A stretch of 64,000 bases of DNA from contig JAXMEB010000004.1 of the NCBI GenBank assembly GCA_046348545.1, forward strand, positions 496,001-560,000, read 5' to 3'. Shown in pieces: positions 15,566 to 25,941 of the stretch. This DNA comes from JAXMEB01 sp046348545 (GTDB lineage: Bacteria; Pseudomonadota; Gammaproteobacteria; Berkiellales; Berkiellaceae). The notes beneath the pieces are model-generated. The model searched no databases. It saw only the letters and a program-made list of their open reading frames with translations, and was not told the origin of the DNA. Numbering within the stretch: the first letter of the stretch is position 1; every line of letters starts with the position of its first letter. Both the position numbers and the translations under genes were made by a program.

Positions 15566-18500
15566 ATGCCTATAATCTCAGACATAGCTTATGGAATAGA
15601 GAATGTAGGAAATGAAGGTCTTTATGCTTTAATAGAACTAATGAGTGAATTAAATTGGGACCCAATTGATGCCACAGAGCACGATCGCCTGATTAACAAT
15701 CTAGAAATATTTTTCCTGTATTTATATAACAACAAGAACAACTTGGGGGAGAATGAGGCAAGGGTAAACAGTCACGCCATAGTGCATCAGAAATTATACG
15801 AAGCTATGAAATTTTCATTGGATTCTGTCCCAGGAATCGATTTTTTCGAGGATTTACTGGAGCGTACCGATGACAAAACGAAAGCAGTAGGATTTAACAA
15901 CAGATTGAAGTTGATTTTAGCGCAGCGACCTGAAGGCCTAAGAAAACTACTCACACTGTACTCTGAAATGTATCATATTGAGGGTGAAAGTAAAAAGACG
16001 CTAGTCCCACCAGATGATCCTACCGTAAAAAATATTTTATTAGAGTCCAAAGCAGATGGGTATGATGATGATTACAGAAATCAAAAGCAATTTTTCAAGT
16101 ATATGCCAGATAAAAAGTATAGGGATATTTTGAATAAAGATCTTTTGAAAAGCGAATCTCAAAGGTTGATTTTGGCTGAAATGATTTTAGATAAAACCAA
16201 AAAAGTGTATTTCGATAAATTTACGGAAAAATTAAATGATTTTGCTGTCAAAAAGGCGATAGAAATTGGTTTTGAGGATAATTATGTCATGATTATGAGG
16301 CAGGTTGGACTAATTGTTCATAACCATGAAAATTTATCTATTGTATCGAAGGCATTAGATGAGCTGGCGAATATTCCTATCGTCAAACGTAGCTCGGATG
16401 TAAGAGCGTTTTTAGCAGAGCAGCTAAGCTTTAGAGCTGGGGTTTATGATGATCCTGCTGATGTGTTGAAGCTCTATGATGAATCCCATTCATTGGTCTC
16501 ATTTAAGCCTGATTTGACGAAAAGCGTCAGTGACAAAATAAGACTCGATTTTATGGCAGAAATTAAAACAGATTTTTCAAAACGAGTGTACAAGCATGAT
16601 GGTCTGATCGAAACGTATGTGCCAATTAGTGTCTATGGTATTAAAACAAATGATAAAAGCATCAAGGAGTTGTTCTTTGCATACGACAGTGAAGGTAACT
16701 TGAAAATCCCTCAAGGTCCTGTCAATCTGGTATTTAATTCGCCAAATGGGAGAAATATTCTAAATTCAATTTTGAATTCGATTATAGCAGAAGATGAGGG
16801 AAATGTTCTAAAGCCACCAGTTGGAGTAGAAGATTTTTTTGAATTTGACATTGATGGTAATATAGTGAACTTTAATGAAATTTTCAAAAAATCATTTCTC
16901 GACAATGATTATAATCTAGATCAGCTTTTGCTTTATGTTAAGCTCATCAATGTTGTCGGCGCTAATTTAAACACGATCGAAGCTTTCAATGATTTATCAT
17001 TAGAGCGTAGGTTGGAAAAATTAATTAAAGATTTCTACAGCAGAGGATCTGCAGATCATTTATATAGAATTTTAAGCTCATCATCACAAACTAGCTTAAA
17101 CTTCGACTTGGCTTTTGAGCGAGGGGATGATGGATCCATTTTAGCTATAAAGGATGAATTTTGGAAAAATTATCCTTCAAAGAGATCTAAAGTGAATTTG
17201 TTTCTCCAGCTTCTTTTGGCAGATAAATCTTATTCATATTATGATCTCATGAAGGATGTCTATCAATATCAGGAGATTAAAACACGCGCCACGATTGAAT
17301 ATCAGTCTTTACGCCATCAGTTCTCAATGTTCAAAGAAAAAAATCTTTTTAGAAATGGCATTGAAACTAGGCAGCATGTTCCAGCTGCTGATGAATTCTA
17401 TGATTTGCAGGTTGGGGATACACAAGGCTCAAATATTTCATTAACACAGGTAGGCGATATCGCTACAGCATATGCTACACAAGGTGATCCAACCTACAGT
17501 TGGATTATGATTACAGAGCCTCAAAAAGCTATCAATTGTTCCCAGTATATGGAGGGTAGTGCTGAAAGATTGCCTGCACAAGAATTTTCAACTGGCGTGC
17601 TAAAATCTAGGTCTTTTCTCGGTGCGATAAAAATCAGGAAAGTCGCACCTGGTGAGAAGGGCTGCAGCACAGACCCTAGCCGAAGTGTTTACACGATTGT
17701 TGATGGGTTTGTTTCTGATACAGTTTTGAATCAATTCAGCAAATACCCCGAAGATTCTCTGGACAAAATCGCTAAGCTTTATGGACTTGAAGGACTTTCG
17801 GCATTATATTTAAGCCGAGCCATTTTGTATTCTAAATCAGAAACGGAAGGTGGTCAAGCAACGCTTTTGCTGGAGAAAATGCAGGACAGCCTGTATTTCA
17901 ATTACGATGCAAGCAATAGTGCTGTAGAATCAGATCGAGTCAGGACCCCTTATCAAGAAAAGTTTGATGATCCTGCAGTAAGAAGAGAATCGATTTACAG
18001 CAACAACCTTGAAAAAAAAGAGGCATTTAACGAGTTAAGAAGATCGGAGAATAAACATTATACACTGGTAGATCCAAAAAAGTTGAGAGAGTATCACCGT
18101 AGACAAAAGCAAGAGATTACAAAGACGATCTATGAGGATGGGGTTTTAGGAGATAAACGAACTAATAGACTTCGCGATGAGAAAAAACAAAGAGAATCGG
18201 ATAAGAATTTATCTGAAGAAATGATTAGATATACCAATACCTCTGAGCTTGAGTTAGATGCCAAGACCAAAGAATATGCAGATTCAATATACTCTCGCAC
18301 TGCGCTAGAGAAGGTGCCTGTTGCCCCTGAATTTTTCCCCAGCACTGCGACATTCGATGATTATCTCGAATACTTGAATCGAGCACTACAAGCAGATGAT
18401 ATTTTTTTAGAGGGGAATTTTAAAAATGCACGTTTCAAAACAAAATATGCGGTAGAAAAGTTGTACCAATTGGATAGGGCGAAAGCAGATGAAGCTCTAG

Positions 18501-20782
18501 CCAGAATGATAAGTGAATATTTTGAATCGAGTAAGAATTCTTCTTTTAGAAGACCGATAGTTGCTACAATTGTTAGTACGATAAGAGATCGAAATCAAGA
18601 CTTTATAAATTCGCCCTTGCTTTCGAAACCAGTTAAATCTGCCATGAGTCACTCAATAGCCAGTGATACAATGTTCCAAAATTATTATACTAAAAGGGGG
18701 GACGATGAATTTCTAGAAAAATTTGAGTGGGCATTTGAATTTATAGATACATCCAATCTTTTGACTTTGATGAATAATCCCAACTCTGATCGTCACTCAA
18801 CGCCTTGGCGCCTTTACCAAAGCGATATGGGGAATGACAGGCAGTTACACAATTGGATGCGTGTCGCCGAGATGAATTACGATATTAGTTTAGATGGACT
18901 CAACAAAGTATTCGAAGATTTGACAAGCGGTGAGAAGTTACCGCACACCGCTACCGGTGGTGATATTATAGAAAAAATTAGGAATTACCCAATAACCGCT
19001 GGCGGAGGTTTAACTAGGCAGGGAGAGCTAGTGCCAGGGCACATCATGACTGATAAATCCGTATGTACTCAATTTTTTAGAATTGATGAGCAGCAATTAA
19101 ATGAATTAAAATCTAATGAGTTTATTACCGTTATAGATTATGCTGCTTGTCCAGAAAATGGCGTTTATGGTGCAGATTATGTCATTAAATATCGCTATCC
19201 TAACATGCAAGATTGTGAAAGACTGGCCAATAAATATGATATTGACCCTCAGTTGGTGGCAGAGGTTAAAAGCATTATGAGTGAGACCGTCCCTGAAGCA
19301 ATTGCATTGGCATTATGGAATCATGATGGTCCACCACTCAAATTATCAGATCTGGATGATGAACAGTTTGCTGAGCTTACGACTGGATTTCGAGAATATG
19401 GTGAGCTTATAAATGCTTATGAAAGAAGCTTGTCTAATCCCTTCGCTTTCCCTAAGGAAGGTGAAAGGACTGATGTGATCGCGATAAAAGCTGAATATGA
19501 GAGAAAATATAAGTCATTTGAGTCTGAGATGGCAAAGAATACTGCTTTTCAGAATTTGTTTAAGAGAGTAGAATCTGCAAATCAAAATTTTTTACTCAAT
19601 TTAGCAGATAAAGTTATTAATGATAAATCGTTATCAGCAATAGAAAGATATAGAAAACTGGTCTCAATTCACTTTTTCACAGATTTTAATGGCAGAGGCA
19701 TGCGTATGTTTTACCGGCAGGAAGCCAAACGAGCACTTTACATGTTTAACTGGGACTTCGATATTACAATGCCATCTGGCCAACATGCAGGGCAGATCGG
19801 AAATACGATGAATGACTTTACCGACCATGAATTTACAAAATTTTTAAACATGAAGCAGGCTCTACATCAAGAATTTTCAAGATCTAAGATGCTTGGTAAG
19901 GTCCCTGATTATTATCATGTCGCAGAATTTTGGATGGCGGCTTTTGATATCAATCCAAAATATTATAGCGATCAAGAAAAGAATATTTTTGGAAAAAGAC
20001 TAAGAGAATTCTATATGACTGATGAGGTGCAGCGCAGCGTCGAAAAAAAGGCTTACTATGATTACATGCATCATATCATGCAATTTACTTATAGTTTGGA
20101 TAATTTTCAAATTCTAAGCCACGAAGATACTAATAAAAATTCTTCAATACATTTAGCTTGCATGAATAGATTTTCTCCAGATTGTCTGAATAATTTACTA
20201 CGATTGGCTGATCGACAAAACATTAATCTTGTTGATCTCAAGAACAATCGAAATGAAAATCCAGCGCATGCTGCAGCCAGACGTCTGAATATCACAGCAC
20301 TATCTCTTTTATTAAATCACGCCCCCTCTTTATTTAATGCCCAGGATCAAGAGGGTAAAACACCTTATAATGTCTTAATGGAGAATATCTATCAGTTAGC
20401 GAATGATGATCTCATTTCGGTGAAGATCATTACGGATCTTACGAAATTGACCAAAGCTTTCAATACTTCGCAATATGATATCTCGGAATATCGATTTGAA
20501 AACAATCAAACCTTAGCACATGTGCTTGCAAGGCAAGGAAATGTTAAAGCTTTGAAAAGATTGGTTGAGGAATTCCCATCTTTTAAAAACAAGGTGGATA
20601 ATCAGAATAAACTACCCTACGATTGTCTCCCTCAGTCTGTACTTAATCAACGCAACAAGAGACCCAACAAATCTCTTTTTCACCAATTTGATTCTCGGAC
20701 CACAGGGAAGAGATCGCGCGATAAAGATATTTCATCAGATCGAAGAACTAAACGTGGAAGGCCTAGAAAGCCAGGTGAATGA
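15566..20782 (+). CDS. Giant multidomain effector-like protein: ART-like and Fic-like regions, ankyrin repeats, C-terminal AT-hook
   Basis: 1738 residues from the ATG at 15566 (GGGG 6 nt upstream; a GTG two codons earlier is possible). Features, numbered from that ATG: an ADP-ribosyltransferase-like stretch with LFRNGIETR (R596), NISLTQVGDIATAYAT (S625) and PAQEFSTG (E673); HFFTDFNGRGMR (1369-1380), which fits the Fic core H-x-F-x-[DE]-x-N-G-R-x-x-R; ankyrin-like repeats from about 1515 to 1695 (SSIHLACMNRFSPDCLNNLL, NPAHAAARRLNITALSLLLN, TLAHVLARQGNVKALKRLVE); and a basic tail ending TKRGRPRKPGE, a canonical AT-hook with adjacent basic clusters. No signal peptide or membrane segment. The first ~570 residues are unrecognised. 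The domain calls are by eye; the reading frame and ankyrin repeats are firm. Likely a host-directed Dot/Icm substrate, possibly nuclear. Confidence 0.75.
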   Translation: MPIISDIAYGIENVGNEGLYALIELMSELNWDPIDATEHDRLINNLEIFFLYLYNNKNNLGENEARVNSHAIVHQKLYEAMKFSLDSVPGIDFFEDLLERTDDKTKAVGFNNRLKLILAQRPEGLRKLLTLYSEMYHIEGESKKTLVPPDDPTVKNILLESKADGYDDDYRNQKQFFKYMPDKKYRDILNKDLLKSESQRLILAEMILDKTKKVYFDKFTEKLNDFAVKKAIEIGFEDNYVMIMRQVGLIVHNHENLSIVSKALDELANIPIVKRSSDVRAFLAEQLSFRAGVYDDPADVLKLYDESHSLVSFKPDLTKSVSDKIRLDFMAEIKTDFSKRVYKHDGLIETYVPISVYGIKTNDKSIKELFFAYDSEGNLKIPQGPVNLVFNSPNGRNILNSILNSIIAEDEGNVLKPPVGVEDFFEFDIDGNIVNFNEIFKKSFLDNDYNLDQLLLYVKLINVVGANLNTIEAFNDLSLERRLEKLIKDFYSRGSADHLYRILSSSSQTSLNFDLAFERGDDGSILAIKDEFWKNYPSKRSKVNLFLQLLLADKSYSYYDLMKDVYQYQEIKTRATIEYQSLRHQFSMFKEKNLFRNGIETRQHVPAADEFYDLQVGDTQGSNISLTQVGDIATAYATQGDPTYSWIMITEPQKAINCSQYMEGSAERLPAQEFSTGVLKSRSFLGAIKIRKVAPGEKGCSTDPSRSVYTIVDGFVSDTVLNQFSKYPEDSLDKIAKLYGLEGLSALYLSRAILYSKSETEGGQATLLLEKMQDSLYFNYDASNSAVESDRVRTPYQEKFDDPAVRRESIYSNNLEKKEAFNELRRSENKHYTLVDPKKLREYHRRQKQEITKTIYEDGVLGDKRTNRLRDEKKQRESDKNLSEEMIRYTNTSELELDAKTKEYADSIYSRTALEKVPVAPEFFPSTATFDDYLEYLNRALQADDIFLEGNFKNARFKTKYAVEKLYQLDRAKADEALARMISEYFESSKNSSFRRPIVATIVSTIRDRNQDFINSPLLSKPVKSAMSHSIASDTMFQNYYTKRGDDEFLEKFEWAFEFIDTSNLLTLMNNPNSDRHSTPWRLYQSDMGNDRQLHNWMRVAEMNYDISLDGLNKVFEDLTSGEKLPHTATGGDIIEKIRNYPITAGGGLTRQGELVPGHIMTDKSVCTQFFRIDEQQLNELKSNEFITVIDYAACPENGVYGADYVIKYRYPNMQDCERLANKYDIDPQLVAEVKSIMSETVPEAIALALWNHDGPPLKLSDLDDEQFAELTTGFREYGELINAYERSLSNPFAFPKEGERTDVIAIKAEYERKYKSFESEMAKNTAFQNLFKRVESANQNFLLNLADKVINDKSLSAIERYRKLVSIHFFTDFNGRGMRMFYRQEAKRALYMFNWDFDITMPSGQHAGQIGNTMNDFTDHEFTKFLNMKQALHQEFSRSKMLGKVPDYYHVAEFWMAAFDINPKYYSDQEKNIFGKRLREFYMTDEVQRSVEKKAYYDYMHHIMQFTYSLDNFQILSHEDTNKNSSIHLACMNRFSPDCLNNLLRLADRQNINLVDLKNNRNENPAHAAARRLNITALSLLLNHAPSLFNAQDQEGKTPYNVLMENIYQLANDDLISVKIITDLTKLTKAFNTSQYDISEYRFENNQTLAHVLARQGNVKALKRLVEEFPSFKNKVDNQNKLPYDCLPQSVLNQRNKRPNKSLFHQFDSRTTGKRSRDKDISSDRRTKRGRPRKPGE

Positions 20783-20811
20783 ATATGAGTTTATCTCTGG
20801 TGGGCGTTTCC

Positions 20812-20903
20812 ATCATCCCAGCTAAGCATACGAAGTATGCTTAGCGCCGGGATGACGTCATTAGAAACGATCCCTGCCTTCAAAAACTCCGAACTGAGGT
20901 TAA
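20812..20903 (-). repeat. Diverged one-ended MITE-2 fragment
   Basis: The right part, CCCTGCCTTCAAAAACTCCGAACTGAGGTT, is the reverse complement of the left end of MITE-2, preceded by GGATGACGTCATT as in the full copies. To the left is an unrelated hairpin AAGCATACGAAGTATGCTT. It lies between the giant gene and the converging permease gene and may act as a bidirectional 3' hairpin. Confidence 0.6.
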
Positions 20904-20912
20904 CGTCGTATT

Positions 20913-22235
20913 CTATGCTGGATTTGAGGTTGCAAGTGCTACCTCGATTGTGGGTTGTTTTTTCTCAGCATCAGGATCTTTAGGCAGAATCACGTTGAGA
21001 AGTACGCCTAACAGACCACCCAGACCAATGCCACTGAGTGCAAAATCACCTGAGCCAATGCTTAAACCACCAATCGGGAGTACTAGAATAATTCCAACGA
21101 TAGTCATGTTACGCGGCTTCATCAGATCAGTTCGTGATGAAACAAGAATATTTAAGCCAGTGACTGTAATCGCACCAAAGAGCAGCACCAAAATGCCCCC
21201 CATCACCGGTGAAGGGATTGTTTGTAAAAAGGCCCCAATTTTATGAATAAAAGCTAATGCAATGGCAAATAGCGCTGCCCAAGTCATGATGGCCGGGTTA
21301 AAGATTTTAGTCACAGCAACGCCGGCAGTTACTTCCGAATAGGTTACACAAACAGGCCCCCCGATCAAAGGAGCAAACGTTGCGGCTAACCCATCACCCA
21401 GTAAACTGCGGTGTGCACCCGGATCTTTAAAGAAATTGCGTCCGGTAATAGCACTGATAGCAACCACATCACCAATGTGTTCAATGGCTGAGATTGCTGC
21501 AATCGGCAGCATCATTAAGGCTGCAGGCCAATGCCAAACCGGTGTGACAAAATTAGGGACGCTGAACCATGCCGCATTGTGCATAGGGTTAAAATCTACC
21601 ATACCCATCCATAAGGCAGCCATGTAACCTGTAAAACCGCCTACGAGTAAGGGGATCAATTGAAAACGGCCTTTTGCAAATAATCGCGTTAAGGTCGTAG
21701 CGGTGAGAGCAATCGTAGCAAGCATTAATGCCTTCGATTCTGGGAAAAGTTGCACGGCCCCATTTCCAGATTTTCCCATGGCCATATTGATAGCAACCGG
21801 TGCCAAGATAAGGCCAATGACCATAATAACTGGGCCTGTAATAATCGGGGGCATTAACTTATCGATGAATTCTTTACCTCGCCAGTAGACGAGTAAACTA
21901 AATATGAAGTAAGCCACTCCGCTGAATGCCAGACCTGAGAGTGTTGCGGGCAAGCCCCAAGTTTGGATGCCGTAAATCATAGGCGCCAGAAATGCGAATG
22001 AAGATCCCATAAAGACAGGGATTTTCCCTTTGGTCACGAATTGATAAAACAGGGTGCCTACGCCAGCTGTAAACAGAGCAACGCTAGGATCTAAGCCGCC
22101 AGGACCCGTTAGCAAAGGCACTAGAACCAGTGCTCCCATGGCAATGAAGAGCATTTGTCCGCCAAGCAAGGCGTCTTTAAAACGAAATAAGTAATCCGGC
22201 AAGAAAATAGGAGAGATGGCGTTGGGTTTGGACAT
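20913..22235 (-). CDS. NCS2-family uracil/xanthine permease
   Basis: 440 residues from the ATG at 22235 (a GTG lies one codon upstream). A 14-segment NCS2 transporter: the TM8 motif AISAIEHIGDVVAIS with the key Glu near residue 252, and the TM10 region GGPVCVTYSEVTAGVAVTK. Closest in type to uracil permeases (UraA/PyrP), proton symporters of the inner membrane, but the SEVT sequence in place of the usual GEN leaves the substrate (uracil or another nucleobase) open. Single gene, no operon partner. Confidence 0.88.
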   Translation of the reverse strand: MSKPNAISPIFLPDYLFRFKDALLGGQMLFIAMGALVLVPLLTGPGGLDPSVALFTAGVGTLFYQFVTKGKIPVFMGSSFAFLAPMIYGIQTWGLPATLSGLAFSGVAYFIFSLLVYWRGKEFIDKLMPPIITGPVIMVIGLILAPVAINMAMGKSGNGAVQLFPESKALMLATIALTATTLTRLFAKGRFQLIPLLVGGFTGYMAALWMGMVDFNPMHNAAWFSVPNFVTPVWHWPAALMMLPIAAISAIEHIGDVVAISAITGRNFFKDPGAHRSLLGDGLAATFAPLIGGPVCVTYSEVTAGVAVTKIFNPAIMTWAALFAIALAFIHKIGAFLQTIPSPVMGGILVLLFGAITVTGLNILVSSRTDLMKPRNMTIVGIILVLPIGGLSIGSGDFALSGIGLGGLLGVLLNVILPKDPDAEKKQPTIEVALATSNPA

Positions 22236-22353
22236 CACTAGACCTGTTCATGGCTTAAGGTGCGTGAATCATACAAAAAAAGTGAGGGGTTTGACTAGAT
22301 CTAGAACGATATTCGTTGAATTCAAGGTGAGCACTTCAATCGTGTAGATACCC

Positions 22354-22421
22354 CTGTAGGCGCTATTTGCTTGCCTAGGCCTAAAGTGATAGGCCAGCTG
22401 CGAAGGGCGTAGCCCCTACAG
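22354..22421. repeat. Imperfect inverted repeat between permease and LOG genes
   Basis: CTGTAGGCGCTATTTGC on the left pairs imperfectly with GCGAAGGGCGTAGCCCCTACAG on the right, with AGGCCTAA...TAGGCC at the centre. It could fold as a hairpin in either transcript and resembles dispersed palindromic repeats of the CTGTAGGGGC type, but no second copy is in the window. Remainder of 22236-22434 shows nothing else. Confidence 0.45.
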
Positions 22422-22434
22422 TTACACCGTGTGG

Positions 22435-23163
22435 CTATAAATTAGACATAATCCGCTGTTCATTTTCCGAAGGATCGAAGCTTCGGTCTTTATAGAACTG
22501 CTGAATGTAAGCAAGGGCTTCCTCGGGTTCCTCCACAACGGTGTAGAGCTTGATATCATCCGCTTGGATCATGTCCTTCGGTACCAGTGTTTGTTCAAAC
22601 CAGTCTGTTAAGCCTTTCCAAAAATCTCGTTTCATCAGCACAATCGGAATTCGACGTGTTTTACCTGTTTGAACGAGTGCTAAAATTTCAGCGATTTCAT
22701 CTAGGGTCCCAAATCCTCCAGGCATGCAAACATACGCTGAAGCGTATTTTACAAACATGACTTTACGGGTGAAAAAATGACGGAATCGAAGTGAGATATC
22801 TTGATATTCATTGGAAGATTCTTCGTTCGGTAATACGATATTGAGACCCACACTCAGCGAACGACCTTCGGAGGCCCCTTTGTTACCAGCCTCCATAATC
22901 CCTGGTCCACCACCCGTTACAATTGAAAAACCAGCATCTGATAATGTTTTTGCTGTTTTTCTTGCGAGTTCATAGTATTGATCACCAGGCTTGGATCGCG
23001 CCGATCCGAAAATACTCACTGAGGGGCGAATGTGGACAAGGCGTTCATATCCTTCCACGAACTCTGCCATCACTTGAAATATTTTCCACGACTCATGACT
23101 CATCAGAGAGTCTTTGATAGCCTTCGGTGCGGTTGCTCGCACTTCTTTTTTATCTTTAGGCAT
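22435..23163 (-). CDS. LOG-family protein (putative cytokinin riboside 5'-monophosphate phosphoribohydrolase)
   Basis: 242 residues from the ATG at 23163, which has AAGGA 8 nt upstream (the frame is open six codons further to 23181). Rossmann-fold LOG/TIGR00730 protein: SIFGSAR, VTGGGPGIMEAGNKGA and the catalytic PGGFGTLDE are all present. Family enzymes hydrolyse nucleoside monophosphates to base and ribose 5-phosphate; the bacterial physiological substrate is usually unknown. Divergent from ppc. Confidence 0.88.
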   Translation of the reverse strand: MPKDKKEVRATAPKAIKDSLMSHESWKIFQVMAEFVEGYERLVHIRPSVSIFGSARSKPGDQYYELARKTAKTLSDAGFSIVTGGGPGIMEAGNKGASEGRSLSVGLNIVLPNEESSNEYQDISLRFRHFFTRKVMFVKYASAYVCMPGGFGTLDEIAEILALVQTGKTRRIPIVLMKRDFWKGLTDWFEQTLVPKDMIQADDIKLYTVVEEPEEALAYIQQFYKDRSFDPSENEQRIMSNL

Positions 23164-23289
23164 TGTGAGTTCCTTCAGCATGAAATATCCCTCATCTTAA
23201 GTTTAAAGCATCGTCTACGCAGCTGATGCTGTGAGTGTAATGCTTATTGTTGTTAGAATAGCGGCACCTCTTATATTCAGGATAGCAAA

Positions 23290-25938
23290 ATGCCGCAGGA
23301 AAGTGATAGTGCTGTCTCGTTGCGACGTGATATTAAGTATTTAGGAACTAGGCTAGGCGATGTACTTAGATCGCAGGAAGGTGATTCACTTTTTGAGATC
23401 GCTGAGCGAATTCGTCATCTCTCAAAAGAGACCAAAAAGGGTGATAAACAAAGTGGTGACACTTTAATGAAGCTCTTGCAAAGCCTTGATGGTATGACAC
23501 TTTTAAAAGTGGTAAGGGCATTTAATCAATTTTTAAATTTAGCTAACTTGGCGGAAAATATTCATCGAATTCGACGTGTGCGCTGGTATGAGCGACAAGC
23601 TGAATTTGTGCCTCAACCCGGGTCGATACAAGCTAGTGTTCGTCTCTTAAAGACAAAGGGTCTTTCCAACGAGAAAATTGTTCAGGCAATGCAATCACTG
23701 GATATCGATCTAGTTTTAACCGCCCATCCCACTGAAGTTATCCGAAGAACACTCATTCAAAAATATGATCGAATTTCGAAAACTTTGCTGGCGCTTGACC
23801 GCGCTGATTTGACACCAAGAGAAGTGCAACAAAACAAAGCATTGCTAGATTCAGAGATAACTGCAGCTTGGCACACAGATGAAATTAGAAGTCGTAAACC
23901 GACGCCTTTGGATGAGGTTAAATGGGGGCTTGCTGTTATCGAAGGAACCTTATGGGATGCCATCCCTGCGTTTTTACGAGAAATGGATGAAGCTTTTCAG
24001 GCATTAAATCATACCGAGTTACCATTGGATGCTAGACCAATTCATTTTAGTGCATGGATGGGGGGAGATCGTGATGGGAACCCCAATGTGACGTCTGATG
24101 TAACAGAAAAAGCTTGTCTCTTATCTCGGTGGATGGCGGCTGATTTATATTGGCGAGATTTAAATGCTTTAATAGGATCGATATCGTTACGCATTGCAAG
24201 CAAGGCTTTGCGGGAAATCGTAGGTGATGATCCAGAGCCTTATCGAGCTTTATTGCGCCCAATTCGTAATCAGCTTGCAGAGACTCGAAAATATTTAGAG
24301 GAACGTTATGAAGGTAGACCCTATAGTCCCGAGAATATTCTGATTTCAAAAGAACAGCTTTTGAGACCGTTACAACTGTGTTATGAATCTCTGGTGGACT
24401 CTGGTGCGAAGGTGGTCGCCGAGGGGGCTTTATTAGACACGATTCGACGTGTGATGTGTTTTGGGATTGAAATGGTCCGACTGGATGTTCGCCAAGATGC
24501 CAAATGTCATACGCAATTGTTGAGTGAGCTCACACAATTTTTAGGTATTGGCGATTATGCCACTTGGACAGAATCAGACAAGCAAATTTTCTTATTGAGT
24601 GAAATCAATAGCAAGCGTCCCTTGATTGCTCGCGATGTGAAGCTATCGCCTCAATCGGAAGAGGTTTGGCAAACTTTTAGAGTATTGAGTCAACAGTTAC
24701 CTGAAAGCTTGGGAGCTTATGTCATCTCTATGGCAAGTCAGCCTTCAGATATTTTAGCAATTGTTTTATTGCAGAAAGAGGCCCACTTTATTACGCCAAT
24801 GAGAGTGGTTCCCTTGTTTGAAACTTTGAAGGATCTAGAACACGCGAAAGAGTGCATGACGCAGCTTTTTTCGCTGCCAGATTATCTACGCTTTTCGATG
24901 GGCTATCAAGAAGTCATGATAGGTTATTCAGACTCGAGCAAAGATGCTGGGATTCTGGCAGCCAGTTGGGCGCTGTATCGAACCCAAGCAGCATTGGTTA
25001 AAGTGGCTGAAAAATTCAATGTGAAGTTGACGTTATTTCATGGTCGTGGAGGTACGGTCGGACGCGGTGGCGCACCAGCCCATATCGCGATTTTATCTCA
25101 ACCGCCTGGATCGGTTCAGGGGCGATTACGCGTGACGGAACAAGGAGAAGTCATACGGAACAAATATGGTATTTTGCAGAGAGCTGTGCGGGCATTTTCG
25201 TTGTACACCACAGCGGTGATGCAGGCGATGCTTTTACCACCACCAGCGCCTAAACCAGCGTGGTGCAAGGTGATGGATGAATTGGCGGATGTTGCTTGTC
25301 ATGCTTATCGAACAACATTGAATTCAAAGGATTTTTATCCATACTTTGAAGCCGTTACGCCTTTAAAAGAGATTGACCGGATTGCGATTGGTTCTCGGCC
25401 GTCTAAACGACAAGGTACTAGCGGTTTCCAATCCTTGCGCGCGATCCCCTGGGTTTTCGCTTGGACTCAAAATCGTTTACTATTGCCAGCTTGGCTCGGT
25501 GTGGGAGAAGGGTTAGCATTTCTATCTTCAAAATATCCAAAAGAGTTGAAACAAATGATGAGCGCTTGGCCATTTTTTAAGTCAACTTTTAGCTTAATTG
25601 AGATGGTGCTTGCGAAGGCCGATATTGATGTTTTCACTTTATACGAAATCGCCCTCGTTCCCGTTGCGTCGCAGCATTTTGGTCGAAAATTGCGTCATGA
25701 TTTTTATGAAACGATGACAAGATTAGAGGCGATATTAGGGCGCGACAGCCTATTAAAGTCAAATCGAACCTTACATCGCTCGATTCAAGTCCGAAACCCG
25801 TATGTCTACACGCTGAATCTGCTTCAAATAGAGCTTCTGAGCCGTGTGCGCCGTGCCACAATCCCTAATCAAGATGAAACGCAAGCCTTATTAGTCAGTA
25901 TTGCAGGGATTGCGGCAGGCATGCGTAATACCGGTTAA
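23290..25938 (+). CDS. ppc: Phosphoenolpyruvate carboxylase
   Basis: 882 residues, the usual bacterial length. Converts phosphoenolpyruvate and bicarbonate to oxaloacetate (anaplerotic). Landmarks: VLTAHPTEVIRRT with the catalytic His at 146, ARDVKLSPQSEE, VMIGYSDSSKDAG, FHGRGGTVGRGGAPAH, and the conserved C-terminal RNTG. Immediately after its stop come two head-to-tail MITE-1 copies, with no normal terminator visible. Confidence 0.95.
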   Translation: MPQESDSAVSLRRDIKYLGTRLGDVLRSQEGDSLFEIAERIRHLSKETKKGDKQSGDTLMKLLQSLDGMTLLKVVRAFNQFLNLANLAENIHRIRRVRWYERQAEFVPQPGSIQASVRLLKTKGLSNEKIVQAMQSLDIDLVLTAHPTEVIRRTLIQKYDRISKTLLALDRADLTPREVQQNKALLDSEITAAWHTDEIRSRKPTPLDEVKWGLAVIEGTLWDAIPAFLREMDEAFQALNHTELPLDARPIHFSAWMGGDRDGNPNVTSDVTEKACLLSRWMAADLYWRDLNALIGSISLRIASKALREIVGDDPEPYRALLRPIRNQLAETRKYLEERYEGRPYSPENILISKEQLLRPLQLCYESLVDSGAKVVAEGALLDTIRRVMCFGIEMVRLDVRQDAKCHTQLLSELTQFLGIGDYATWTESDKQIFLLSEINSKRPLIARDVKLSPQSEEVWQTFRVLSQQLPESLGAYVISMASQPSDILAIVLLQKEAHFITPMRVVPLFETLKDLEHAKECMTQLFSLPDYLRFSMGYQEVMIGYSDSSKDAGILAASWALYRTQAALVKVAEKFNVKLTLFHGRGGTVGRGGAPAHIAILSQPPGSVQGRLRVTEQGEVIRNKYGILQRAVRAFSLYTTAVMQAMLLPPPAPKPAWCKVMDELADVACHAYRTTLNSKDFYPYFEAVTPLKEIDRIAIGSRPSKRQGTSGFQSLRAIPWVFAWTQNRLLLPAWLGVGEGLAFLSSKYPKELKQMMSAWPFFKSTFSLIEMVLAKADIDVFTLYEIALVPVASQHFGRKLRHDFYETMTRLEAILGRDSLLKSNRTLHRSIQVRNPYVYTLNLLQIELLSRVRRATIPNQDETQALLVSIAGIAAGMRNTG

Positions 25939-25941
25939 ATA

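Noticed and set aside
20565..20825. Overlapping plus-strand frame at the end of the giant gene
   Set aside because: Shadow frame without a ribosome site, overlapping a well-supported coding region with its AT-hook tail.
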